Shown one piece after another: positions 9,998 through 21,135 of a stretch of DNA of 64,000 nt (position 1 is the first letter of the stretch; the number at the start of each line of letters is the position of its first letter). The DNA is from Isoetes taiwanensis (taxonomy: Eukaryota > Streptophyta > Lycopodiopsida > Isoetales > Isoetaceae). The stretch covers positions 620,001-684,000 of the forward strand of contig JAJEKV010000223.1 of assembly GCA_021234155.1 (NCBI GenBank), given 5' to 3'. The notes under the pieces are model-generated. The model was not told the origin of the DNA, ran no database searches, and saw only the letters and a list, made by a program, of their open reading frames with translations. A program made the position numbers and the translations under genes.

Positions 9998-10929
9998 TAC
10001 TCCAACCAACTCATATTCACACTCCTTCAGGGAATGTACTCGACTATCTTCCATTCCATCTCATGCATAACCTTCTTCTCATGGGCTTCATAATTGAGAT
10101 GCAAAAACTTGCACCAGCTGCTTAGTTGACCCATTCCACAACATTCAACAACAAATGTTAACAAAATCACAACTTCCTCATCCAATAACTTTAGCACATG
10201 TCAAAACTTAACTATAGATCAGTAGCTACAACAAAACACTTTTGCGGCACATACTTTGGCTCATGTTAGCTCCTTTCAAATAACCCCATACAACATCAAC
10301 TTACAAATTTGATGTCATTCAAAACTATAGGCATTCCATAGGCCAAGGTTCCTAATTTTTCACCTTCTCCCTCCACTAAACAATATCATAACTAGGTTGC
10401 TGGAATTTCTGGTGGTGTGATTTCCTGCCACCACGCCATCTATGCCAATTTCAGGGAATGCTAATTCCTGGGATTGTTCTGCATCACCATCACAGCAGGT
10501 CAAGAATCCTAGCATCGCTCAGTTATGTTATGATATCGTTAGGGTAAGCAGCCTAGTCCAACATTCCCGGCTGCAGCCTCCACAGGACGAGCAGGGAATG
10601 CTGTCCTCACACAACTTTCAGATGCACCATTATCCGATAGGCTACAACAGAATGACCCCTGCCGCTATATATACTGTGTCCGATATATACGGCGCTTTCA
10701 GAATAACTACAAAATCCTATAAAATACGAGAGTGCCACGTAGCAGACACGTAATGCCCATTAGATTTCTTACGACGACGAAAAGGGTTGCAAAGGTGCGT
10801 GATGGCCATAACCTCTATTCGTCGTCTTTGTTCGATTTGGGGAGTCTTTTTGAAGGATCGGTTTATGCTTGCCCTAATCGATGCCTCTAACAGGTTTCCA
10901 ATGTACGTGTTTCTGTTAAAATATATTTT
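9998..10929. other. Intergenic, nothing recognised
   Basis: No coding pattern with support. The small ORF at 10442-10753 has no recognisable domain. Confidence 0.45.
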
Positions 10930-11435
10930 CTGAGGGCTTCGGGATGCTAAAATCAGAAAACAGTTCCTTCATTTGGTCCAGGTTGTTAGTAGTAATTTGG
11001 CTAAGTTGAGATACTTGGATCTTCGATTTAATGCGTTTGAACGTGAGCTTCCTTTAGCTCTATTTGGCAAAAAACTTAATGCGATTGTAATAACAACAAT
11101 TTAAACGCACCATTCTGCCATTTTGATGGAAAATTTTGCAAGCAATGTCGAATTCCGATGAGCATTGGCAACTCTAGTGAAACGAAATTCTGCTCATTCA
11201 ACAGCAGATTTGGTGGCTGTTTGTCGGAAAGATTTACAATCTCAACGTGTTTGATATAAGCTTCAACAATCTGCATTGGCTTGTAAAATTTGAATATTTG
11301 GTTTTGGCAGACAAGTGCTTTTTGGTGACATTCCGGCAGGGATTTCTAAGCTGCCCAAACTTCACATGTTTACCGTTTAAAACAAATTCTTCCCATCTGA
11401 ACACCCCACATGTTGGGCCCTTTTCTGGCAAGGTA
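10930..11435 (+). pseudogene. LRX-type leucine-rich repeat protein pseudogene
   Basis: Successive plus-strand frames give LRYLDLRFNAFERELP, then LFGKKLNAIVINNN, then NVFDISFNNL, then FEYLVLADK, and finally a DIPAGISKLPKLHMFT-like end followed by SEHPTC. This order is that of the LRR domain of leucine-rich-repeat extensins and related cell-wall LRR proteins, including the typical end before the conserved cysteine. Stops and frame changes interrupt it (TAA and TAG after VINNN, a shift near 11300). No extensin tail or signal peptide is visible. It is a dead fragment that would have bound cell-wall partners in its intact relatives. Confidence 0.65.
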
Positions 11436-12206
11436 AGACCTATAACGTTTTAGTCATCCTCCTTCATTTGGTTCACTGTGCTACCAGATCAATATGAGTC
11501 TGTCTGCATGCCTACCAGAAGACAAAGGTGAGAGAAGAATTGAAAGATTTAGAAAACATAACCTTTTGATGTAAGTCTAGATTGTACCAATTCCAAAATC
11601 ATATATAACGATATTCAATTCTGAGAAGCTCATTTCGTGATGGTTGCCCTGAGAGAGTAGCGTGCCCTGGGAGAGCCTGCACTGATCAAGTTGTGCACCA
11701 CATTTTACAATGTTCTTTGATTTGGTTAAATAATTTTTCTTTGATCTAATCCTCGCTAATAGAACATTTTCTGCTTGTTCTCGTAAAGTCAGATACTGTT
11801 ATCTTGGTAAGCACATTAAGTGGATTTAGCTGTTTACATGTCCCTTAGTTATTTAGCTTTATACTTGCTGGGACTCAGGAACCAATGGCTGAGAGTAAAG
11901 CTTTAAAGATTGTCCTATTCACCAGTTAGTGAAGGACTATTCTGGTCCTTTGGTTGCGGTTGAATGGTTCTTATGTTAATATCGGCGACTAGCAACTTTG
12001 CCTTACACATGGTTCCCTTGTCTTGTTAATAATTTCCACTTTCCAGTTCATTCTTTTCAATCCATTGTTTATGAGCTTGGTCTTTTTATGCTCATGTATG
12101 ATATGCTCTAATAAAGAATCAAATACAGCCATGAAACTTCTCGATTTTCTTTCATCTATGGTGAAATTGTCCCTGCTCTAAGCCATAATACGTGATTTGA
12201 TCATTT
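11436..12206. other. Intergenic, nothing recognised
   Basis: AT-rich, with no feature that I can support. Confidence 0.45.
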
Positions 12207-12398
12207 AAAGTCTTGCTCCATATCTTGAATGCTATACTCCTTGAAATGTTGTCAGCACTCTGGTGACAAATGGGGTTTAAATACCTAGAGCTGCCAAAAA
12301 ATAAAGTCCTACTCCATATCTTGAATGCTATACTCCTTGAAATGTCGTCAACATTCTGGTGACAAATGGGGTTTAAATACCTAGAGCTGCCAAAAAAT
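12207..12398. repeat. 96-bp tandem duplication
   Basis: Two adjacent copies (12207-12302 and 12303-12398) that differ at only a few bases. Both begin AAAGTC and end in the stretch containing CCTAGAGCTGCCAAAAAAT. This is a local duplication of non-coding DNA upstream of the ATAT gene. Confidence 0.9.
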
Positions 12399-12859
12399 GC
12401 ATCTTCGAACAGTCTATTTAGAAACACGTTGCAATATGTCATGGCCAGTTTTATACAAAGTGAATAATATGGTTTTCAGGTGCTTAAGATTGAAACTCTT
12501 TTCTGCCAGATCATAAGCTAGTTAGATGCTCGTGGACATAAGGTATATGCAAATTTCATTTTATGCTAGCGGAGATGGTTCCTTTTTCAAGGCTGTAAGG
12601 CAAATTTGGCAAAACCCAATGCTCTTTTTTGATATGCTATAATTTTTGTTCTTGCGGGAGGGAGATTCGAGAAACGGTAAGGTTACGGGGTGGAATATAT
12701 ACTTCATTTAATGTGGCTAGGTTTTCTGAAGAATTATTATTTGGTTTGTTGCCTATATTCAGGTTTGTTACAAGATGCTAGCGGCGACAATGGGCCAAGG
12801 AAAGTGAAGATGACGTCTTCTTAGAAGTATCACAATCTTGCCATTGTGGGCAGTTAAAT

Positions 12860-14364
12860 ATGGAGGCTCAGTGCTCACTTTCCCGGCTGCGAAGTAGCAA
12901 CTGCCCTCGCATTACAATGTGGGATGCAGAAAAGATTGGTGAGCCATAAACCTTATTTGAATTTAAAATTTTTAGAACTAGAAATTGACACTCGTCATAA
13001 TGTTGAAGCCCGCTTGAATCCTCAAGAAAAGGAAGAAATCAAAAACATAATCAATAATATGGGTGTCCTCTCTGCTGCTGCACAAAAATTGCGAGTATCT
13101 ATTACCAACTATGAACTTATTCGTGCCGGATTACATCGCATTTATCTTTCCACCATGAACAACCCTGCTGGAAAGGATACTGTCGTGGTGAAGGGGATTC
13201 TAAAAGTAGGGCTCAAAAATTTGTTTATCAGGAAAGAAAATGGCACCATGGTGGAGATAGCTCCCTTGTGTGTGCTGGATTTCTATGTACATTCTTCATG
13301 TCAAAGGTGAGCTTTTGTATTTCAGTCATTTGTTTTCTTTTTCCTTCTATTGAGACTAAAGTTAGTATGTTGAGGCTCTAAATCATTCTAAATCATTCTA
13401 ATCCTGTGCATCTGTAGACAGAGTTGGCCTTGGGCGGCAGTTGTTTGAAGCAATGCTTACAAATGAGAAAAAATGTGCACGCCAGTTGGGGTAAGTTGAT
13501 AGAAAGATGTTATATTCCGTATTTTCTATTGCCCTATAAGGCACCATATACCTTTCCTCTCTTCTTTTTTTAAACAGTTATGATAAGCCTTCATCAAAGT
13601 TGATTTCATTTCTATCAAGGCATTATCACCTCAAGAAGTACTTCCCACAGGTTAGACATTTCAGAAACCTTTTCATGTGAAGTAAACTTGCCATTATTTT
13701 TTGTTAATCACAAGAAAAATTCCAGGCCAACCAGTTTGTCGTCTTTGATTCCTACTTTGAAGACAAAGTTAGCTTGGATAAGGCAAAAGTAAAAGGTAAT
13801 TCATCTGATTTTCCTGAGAAGGCAAATCTTAGCAACGATTCAGCTGGCAGCATCGCAAACAATAAAGCAGGTTGTGCTGACAAGATGGTACTGCATGGTA
13901 GACGGGCTAACAATTTGCCTGAAGGTATTAGTTGTGAGGCAAATTTCTCAGGTGGAGAAAATCATTTGCCAACAAACATGTCATCATTCCACACTCCAGC
14001 TGAGTGTGACCATCAGCAAAGAATGGATGCAACTAACCAATGGCATAAGGATTTCTCTAAAGGAGGAGGAGGAAGACTGATTAATCAAGGTGAAACTCAA
14101 ATTGGCTATTCAGCGGATACAATCAAACGAGTTGGGGATTTAACTATTAAAGAATCTGATCGGATAGTTGGCAAAACCATCCAACCTGATGATCAATATT
14201 GTTATGCAGAAAAACTGCATAAAAATGCCTCTTTGGGGAATTACATTGGTGGTGCCAATGCACAAAGGAAACAGCATTATAATAGCCTCAGGCCACATTA
14301 TGTTTCTCAATTAGCGGGTTGTGGAGCAGCAGCAGCATTGGGCTTCAGGCCATCTTACATGTAA
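12860..14364 (+). CDS. ATAT1: Alpha-tubulin N-acetyltransferase (MEC-17/ATAT1 family), five exons, intact
   Basis: Transfers acetyl from acetyl-CoA to lysine 40 of alpha-tubulin inside stable microtubules, notably in cilia and flagella. Exons: 12860-12938, 12976-13306, 13422-13490, 13578-13650 and 13726-14364. All junctions are GT-AG, and the joined length is exactly 397 codons without internal stops. Residues 14-26 (NCPRITMWDAEKI) match the conserved family N-terminus. PLCVLDFYVH carries Cys125 (human Cys120), QRVGLGRQLF (136-145) is the acetyl-CoA loop, and Asp162 in YDKPS matches catalytic human Asp157. FPQANQFVVF closes the catalytic fold. The tail from about residue 195 is Asn/Ser/Gly rich and not conserved. 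Start chosen: the Met 14 residues before CPRI. The stop TAA overlaps a GTAAGT donor-like site at 14361, so a further 3' exon cannot be excluded. Intron 1 is only 37 bases. Confidence 0.88.
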
Positions 14365-15669
14365 GTCGTAGCAAACGATTTGAAATTTTGTAGCTTGCAC
14401 ACCTTGTTACCAAACTCTTCTCATGGAGCAGAGAGCTAAACACATTGATTGAAATTTTATGCTCTAAAGGCACCTCTTCCATATCCAGCATTGTGATCTT
14501 TACATTGTACAAGAAATTTATCGCGGCGGCTTCTCTTTACTGACTTGGACCCAAGTATTATGAAGGGCATTTCAAAATTAAAATTTTTGACTAAACCACC
14601 ATTGATTAGTCAAGTTAACCAGTCTAATTGTTAAAAGGCAAGAATTTTTTAACCCTTGAAATCCATTCCCTTGGATGGGATTGTAAATTGGGGCAATGTC
14701 ACACCCACAGCCTGACGACCCCTCGAATGACGAGCTCTTCTAGGTGGAGAAAGCAGATGGCACATCGTGAAAACGGCCCAAGCCAGACAGCAAAGGCAAA
14801 GGCAAAGCCCCTTCCATGAGAAGGGAGGCCCGAGCAAAGGCGCAATCAATAAAATTGGCTTGGCAGGCTTATGGCTGTTGCTCACATCTGGCGGCACACT
14901 AGGCATTGACGGAGAATTGGAGGAAAATCCAAACGAGATTGAAGAATAACAATATTTGGATTGCAAGCTTAGCGGAAGAGGTGCAGTCCTCAGTACTCGA
15001 AGTGCTCAAAAGGCAATTGGCTATGGAGAAGCAACGTGTTGAAGGGATTGAGGGGCGTATATAGACAGATGGAGGACATCATTCATTTGGTGCAGTTCGA
15101 GAGGGAGCATGATAAGTTGAATCTTCGAGAGGGAGCATGATAAGTTGAATCTTGCTGACCTACAGGTCCATTTGGACACCTTGTTGACAAGCATTAAGGT
15201 CATGACACAAGACAAGAAACATTTTGAGAAGGAGACGACTACAACCATCTCCTGCCTTTGATCAGAGGCAGAGGAGAATGCCACCATATTGCGCCAAGGC
15301 AAGCAGTTGGAAGGGTTGTCCCTATATGGGCCGAGATCTTACTCCAGCATAGCAGAAGTTCCACCATCATGAATAGGTCCAGGTTAAGAGCATTCGCAGC
15401 CAATGGGGAGCTCCAAGACTGATCCAAGGCAAGATGCAGATCTTCCAACTGTCAAATGCTACTGCAAACCCTCGGGGCTCTTCGATCAAAGCCCCTAGCG
15501 CTCCTGATCATGATCCTACCCTGCTCTCTCCAGTCGCACGCCTTGCTCCACCTGCCTTACCAGCTGTCACCCATATGTTGCATGTTGCTTCTGCTTTTAC
15601 ATTCACAACTGAATTTGCATCTGCTGCCAGCAAACAGGAATTGTGTCTCTATGTGGTCTCTCCTGCACC
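14365..15669. other. Intergenic or degraded repeat; 28-bp direct duplication at 15096-15152
   Basis: No recognised gene. TTCGAGAGGGAGCATGATAA occurs twice with a 28-base period at 15096 and 15124. Short open stretches around 15000-15250 look like charged coiled-coil protein but are broken by stops. They may be decayed interior of an LTR element whose LTR follows at 15670. Confidence 0.45.
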
Positions 15670-16012
15670 GTGGAGTCTGAGCCCGGGGTAGAGCCCTTAG
15701 TTATGGTGTATTTCCTTTGTTATGTTGGTATTGTTGTTAGTTGTATTGATGATGATGGGCCACCCTTCGTGGTGGTATATTATTATTTAGTATTATTGCT
15801 AGGTGCTAACATCTATGTACGCTTCCGCTATATAGGATTCCCATAGAAGGCGTGGGACGAATGACACCTCCATGTCCTTCACCCAGACACTTGGCCATCC
15901 CAAGTGGTCCGAGTCAGACGGAGGGCTTTTCCGTGGTGATGGATTCGCCATGGGAGGGGAATTTCCTGTATTTATACGATGGGAACATCGTATGGATTCA
16001 GGGAGCGTCACA
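15670..16012 (+). repeat. F1-related LTR, 3' end fragment
   Basis: Starts in TGGAGTCTGAGCCCGGGGTA and runs to GGGAGCGTCACA. It matches the last third of the LTR at 57160-58705 and, inverted, the start of the LTRs at 604 and 6403. It contains a hairpin, ATACGATG-GGAA-CATCGTAT, about 20 bases before the end. The first part of this LTR is missing upstream. Confidence 0.8.
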
Positions 16013-16014
16013 GA

Positions 16015-17733
16015 TGTGACGTTCTATATATTTATATCCCTTTTTTAGTATAAATACATGACACGTCACTATGAATAATTAATGGCACATTAATCCCATC
16101 GATCCGAGACATCGGATCGCCATTCTAGAATGGGACGAGCATGCATGTTTTGCATGCATGCAGGCGGCGCATGCACGTTCTGGTTGGGAGTTCGCTATTT
16201 TAGGCGCGTTTCTGCATCAACGTCTCATCGGCGCTTCCTCCTCTCTCAGCAGTACCTATTTTTCTTTGAATCCACCCTCCCCCCTTCTTTGTTTATTATG
16301 TTTGTCGCGTGGCACGCGCGTAATCAACCCCTCCACTCTGGGAGGTTGTTTTGTTTTTTTTTTGTGTTGGTGATGTGCAGGTACATGTTGGCGAGCGGTA
16401 TCTGTTTCGACTTCTCCATTCGTGGGTTTTTGACAGCGATTTCTCTGCCTTGCATTTGTCTAAGCCCCTTGCCGAAGGTTTATCACTAGGGTTTTTCCTC
16501 GAAAACCCGAAAGGGCGGGGTTTTTTTAATCCCGGTGATAAGCTTTCGGCAGGTACACCAACCAAACATCTGTTAACATTGTATTTTTGGGGTCCAAATG
16601 ATATAATTGGATTTTCTCTTTATTGTTTGTGGGTAGTTCGCATGTGTGCGGCTACCCACTATCCACCATTGTAGAAATATCTGCTGAGATGAATTATTCA
16701 TAAGCTAAGGTTAGCTATGATAATCATTAATTATTAATGTAAAAACCTAACCCTAAATCCTAATTCGAATTTAGGGCTTAGCCTAATATTAAAAGGGGCT
16801 AAAATATTAAATTAGTTAATATTAGCCAACTAGGAGTTGCCACCTGACCCAAATCGATTGGGCAAGGGAGAGTTGTTAACTTGGAACCCAAATTGGGGTT
16901 TTATACCCCCATTTGCCCCAATTCGAATTGGGGGAGGTTGGTGGAGGAGGAGCTGCTGTTCCACTCTGTTCCAGCAAGAAGGATGGAGAACCAGAGAGAT
17001 AGTGGATCTAGCTATGATCCCGGTTAGTACATAGATAGCTTGGATTCCTAGGTAGTCATAGGACTAACTCTTGTATGTTTAGAAGGTAGCTAGGATTAAC
17101 CCTTGTATGAATAGATGTATAGTTAATCTCTATTTTATGTTCTATTCGAAGCTATGGATGGATGGATGTATAAGGATAGTTTTCTTTATGTTCCTCTTGT
17201 GTTGTATGGGTATAAAAGGGGGTAGAGACCTAAAGGCCATCTAGAAGTAGAGATGTTCCTAGATAGAACCTTTAAAACCCAGCAAATGCGGCCGGTGCAC
17301 AAGAGCCAACCTGGCTGAGGATGTTATGATGTGGTTCAACATCAGATAACGAGTATGATGGTGAATCGGGGGTGGGGTCTTGCCTAGGGCGGCTACCGGA
17401 CTTCTATAGTGTGCTAGGCTTATAGTCGGTCACTGTGTGTGGGCTGTCTGACACTCCCTGGGTCGCAGGAGACGTGCCTATATGGACGCCCTGGACTCGA
17501 ACGGGCAGGTGAGCCGGCCTTTAGATTTAGGGGAGTAAGTCGGGTACATGCGGGGGTCGCTGATGTGGCACGTGTTCTCTAGCACACCCAGGGATTCGTC
17601 ATGCTTGGGGAGGAGACGCCTCTCTGACCTGCCTCATCGGACTGGGGAGATGTAACCCGGAGTAGTCCCGTAGGGTGATTCCTTGGGATTGCGTCTCCGG
17701 AGGGCTACAAGCACGTCATAGCCTCTCAATGCA
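16015..17733 (+). repeat. F1-related LTR, 5' part, truncated
   Basis: Begins TGTGACGTTC two bases after the preceding LTR end. Shares with the LTR at 57160 the early TGACACGTCAC motif, the stretch around GCCACCTGACCCAAATCGAT (16842) and the block from about 17285 (GTGCACAAGAGCCAACCTGG) to about 17720 (GGGCTACAAGCACGTCATAG). It lacks the final part and stops where TAGTTACCGAAAACG begins. A stretch at about 16490-16520 has a palindromic GGTTTTTCCTCGAAAACC-like hairpin. Confidence 0.75.
16059..16070 (+). promoter_or_regulatory. Conserved ACGT-core motif in LTR U3
   Basis: TGACACGTCACT, 45 bases from the LTR start and directly after TATAAATACA, equivalent to the motif in the other F1-type LTRs. 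Confidence 0.5.
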
Positions 17734-17778
17734 TAGTTACCGAAAACGAAAACGAAATGAAAACGGCAAGTGGAAATT

Positions 17779-17809
<31 letters not shown>

Positions 17810-17815
17810 GCCAAA
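17734..17815. repeat. GAAAAC-rich repeat headed by TAGTTACCGAAAACG
   Basis: Opens with TAGTTACCGAAAACG and continues as imperfect GAAAAC units to about 17812. The same opening appears at 58845, also exactly where an F1-type LTR is cut off. Confidence 0.75.
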
Positions 17816-18119
17816 AAAACGGCAAGTTCAAAAAAAAAAATATATCATATCATATCTCCCCTATATATATGATTACTAGCAAAATAAATTTTTTTGGAAT
17901 TAGTGACTTTTTGGAATGGTTTTTTCTGGCCATTTTTTCCGGCTGAAGTTGGCCACACCACATCCTTTCGCTTCTGAACAAACTCGCGTGCTGTAAAAAA
18001 CCCCTGATGCCAGGCCGCTTTCCTATCGTCACCAAAGCAGAAGGGCAGGAACAAACTTATAGAATCGTCCACTCCTTTGGATTTTCTAAGATATCAAAGT
18101 AATTTGGAGAGGATGCATT

Positions 18120-18590
18120 CAAATGTATAATTTTTCATTCCAAACTTGTGGATCCTTAATCCAATTCATGGGGTTCTACGTTCAATTCGTGCGTTTTTCA
18201 TCAAAGTTCATAGGTTTCTCAGCCTAATTAATGGGTTTTTCAGATAGAGTTGTAGAGTTTTAACTAAATTTGTGGATTTCTCAATTCAATCGGTGAGTTT
18301 CTTAAGTGAATTTGTAGCCTTTTCCTGCCAATATATGGATTTTTCAACAAACTTTGAGTTTCTTAGCCAAATCTATGTGTTTTTCATCTAAATTCATGGG
18401 CTTCTTGGAGATTTCCCAATCCAATAGGGTTTCCCTCCAAATTCATGGGTTTTTTATGATGAATTTGTGAGTATTTCATGAAATTTGTAGGTCTCTGTAC
18501 CATTTTGTGGATTTCTCGGCTTGATTGATGGATTTATTGGATATATTTGATTTCTCAATGGCTTTCTTGGATAAATTTGTGGGTTTTTTT
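18120..18590. repeat. Degenerate tandem repeat, roughly 30-bp unit
   Basis: About fifteen diverged units of the kind TTCATGGGTTTTTCA followed by TCCAAATT or similar (for example near 18165, 18195, 18227, 18385 and 18445). No frame is conserved. This is a decayed minisatellite. Confidence 0.65.
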
Positions 18591-20334
18591 CCCGCAGAAT
18601 ATCTAGATTTTACCCCCTCCGATTTTATCTGTTCTTCCTTCCTTCCGCCATGTTCAGTTAAATCAGTCAAAGCTAAAGGACAATTGTGCATGTATGTGAA
18701 TTTTTGAAAACAAAAACACGATTGGGTTTTAAACTTTTGTTGGATCCGCGAACTATATTTTTATTCTGCTTTTCGTGTTTCTGATCTCACTCAAAGCTAA
18801 CTAGTTCAGTTCAAAATTGAAAACCTTTCTCTGTTTGGAAAGCTTGCTTCTTGATCTTCTGAATTTCTCATATGTATCTGCTTACATTAAGCAAGTGTTG
18901 CAGCCTGATTAAACATTTAATTTCAATCTCCTTGCTTCACATTTGCCTGCAAGTGTTTCAGCCTTCCGGTTTCTCCCAGATTCTACCATCGCCTCCTGTT
19001 CGCAAGCCATCGTTGGTGAGCTACCCGCTTATCCGGTGCTCACCTTTTTACTACGTGGTATTTAAACCATTAAAAACTAAATTAATCCTTTAGGAAATAT
19101 TTTCGATGCCAATACCAAATACATTATTTTAAATACCCCCAAGATAACATGTTAGCTACTACAATAAACAACCTAGGGCAACAACCATGCTTTGCGGTCA
19201 ATCTATATTTCAAGTTTTAACCATTGAAAGGATCCCATTTTTGTGCTTACAAGTTTTAAGAATTAAAAGGATCCCACCTTTGTGCTTAAGCTTTAACGTC
19301 TCTTAAAACTATTCACATTTGCTTTGAGACGCAGCATGATCCCACCTTGCTTGATACTCAGGCCCAAGTTCCACTAGACTGGCAGTTGCTGTGAGGACGA
19401 ATCCACGAGAACAAATAAGCGATCGACACCACTGTTGGGATTCGACTGTGAGGTGGAAATTCTTGAGGTGGAGTCAGTTATAAGGAGTTTTTGTGACGGG
19501 AGATGTTGCCTGGCGGATGGCCGACAGATGCAGGAAAACCTGCCAGCTAAGCTGAAGAAAGCTTTGATCTAGAAACTACCACGACTTATGTGGAATGCTG
19601 ATTCCAGCACTTTAGTTCCAAGAACCTGGTATTTGTTGCACAATATTACAATCTATCGGTCTAGTGGAATCTGGGCATCAATGCATGTGGAACAATGTTA
19701 ATACTTTTCCTTATTACATATGTCTCCACCACAAGAACGCCCATCCATTGGCGCTGGCTCCGCCAGCGCTAAATTCTTGTGTAATATAATATTATATAGA
19801 AACTCATGGGGGTGGTCATAAAATAGCACATTACATATAAAGTTTTGATCTTGGCCCTTGGACAAAAAGTTGGTGAGGTGGCGTAACTTAAGCCCTTGGA
19901 TTTTGATGGGGGCATGCATGAGTCATGCATGGGGGCATACACCCCATCTGTGAACCGTTGGATCAAAGGGAAAGGCGAAATCCTAGCCCTTGAGGAAGGT
20001 GTAAGGAAGATGCCAAAAAGTGAATTTGGTGTAACAGATCTTAACCGTTAGATCAAAAGGTGAGCATAAATCCTAGCCATTAACTTTTTAATATTCAATT
20101 AGTTTTTTTTTAAAGGAGGTGAGGTGGCACCCTCGTTAATAACAAAAAGTAATGAGGTGGCAAAGCATTTATTAGTGGACATTCTAGGAAGCTCCTTTCG
20201 TTTAATCGCCTTCAAAAGCATGTAGCTTGCGGTAGAGGGGTTGAATGAAGGTGGGGCCCACGCCATTGGATTCCTTTCGTCGAGAGCTTTTCAATGAGTG
20301 GTGCTTTGACACTATTTTGTCGCAGTTGGAGCCA
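18591..20334. other. Intergenic, nothing recognised
   Basis: AT-rich, with no supported gene. A short palindrome, GCTGGCTCCGCCAGC, lies at about 19754-19768. Confidence 0.4.
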
Positions 20335-21135
20335 ACATGATCGAACATTAAGAATCTTTTTGGAATGTTCGAGTTTCAAGGAATCTATGGTAAGTTGAGG
20401 GAATCTAGGAGAATCTTCATAGGATCTTAGGGAATCCAGAGGAATATCATGAGAAATGGGAATCTCAAGAGAGCATCTCTGAGAATGTAAGGAAATCTAA
20501 GGGAATCTTGGTAAAATCTTTAAGAACGTAAAGGAAACTTGATGGAATCTTGGGGAATCTAGGGGAATCTTCATAGAATCTATGGGAACTAGAGGAATCT
20601 CAAGAGAATCTATAGGAATCTCAAGCGCTTCTTTGGGAATCTAGGGGAATCTTAATAAAATCTTTAAGAACCTAGAATAATCTTAATGGAATCTTAGAGA
20701 ATCTAGAGAATCTTGATAGAATCTTGGAGAATCTAGAGGAATTTTGGGGTATTCTTTTGGAATCTAGGGGAATCTTTAGAGAATCTTAAGGAGTCTCAAA
20801 TGAATCTTTCAGAATCTAGGAGAATTTAAAGGAATCTTCATAAAATCTTTAAGAATCTATGGAAATCTTAATGGAATCTCGGAGAATCTAGGAGAATCTA
20901 GAGGAATCTTGGGGTATTTTTTGGAATCTAGGGGAACCTTTAGAGAATCTTTGGGAATCTTAATAAAATATAGGGGAATCTCCATAGAATCTTAAGAATC
21001 TAGGGGAATCTTTGTAGAACATTAAGAATCTAAGAAAATCTTTGGAAATCTAGGAGAACCTAAGAGAATCTCAAGAGAATCTTTGTGAATCTAGGGGAAT
21101 CTTTCTAAAAGTTTTGAGAATCTTTCATAGAATCT
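20335..21135. repeat. GAATCT satellite-like array, about 800 bp
   Basis: Dozens of imperfect units built on GAATCT, often GAATCTAGGGGAATCTT, with a 10-20-base spacing from GGAATGTTCGAG near 20355 to TCATAGAATCTTCGGG near 21140. All three plus frames contain stops. A decayed tandem array rather than a gene. Confidence 0.85.

Noticed and set aside
16490-16550. Rho-independent terminator (GC stem followed by T run)
   Set aside because: This is plant nuclear DNA. The hairpin resembles LTR polyadenylation-region sequence instead.
17741-17812. GAAAAC repeats as interstitial telomere sequence
   Set aside because: The unit is not TTTAGGG or a known plant variant. It looks like a microsatellite grown from the element end.
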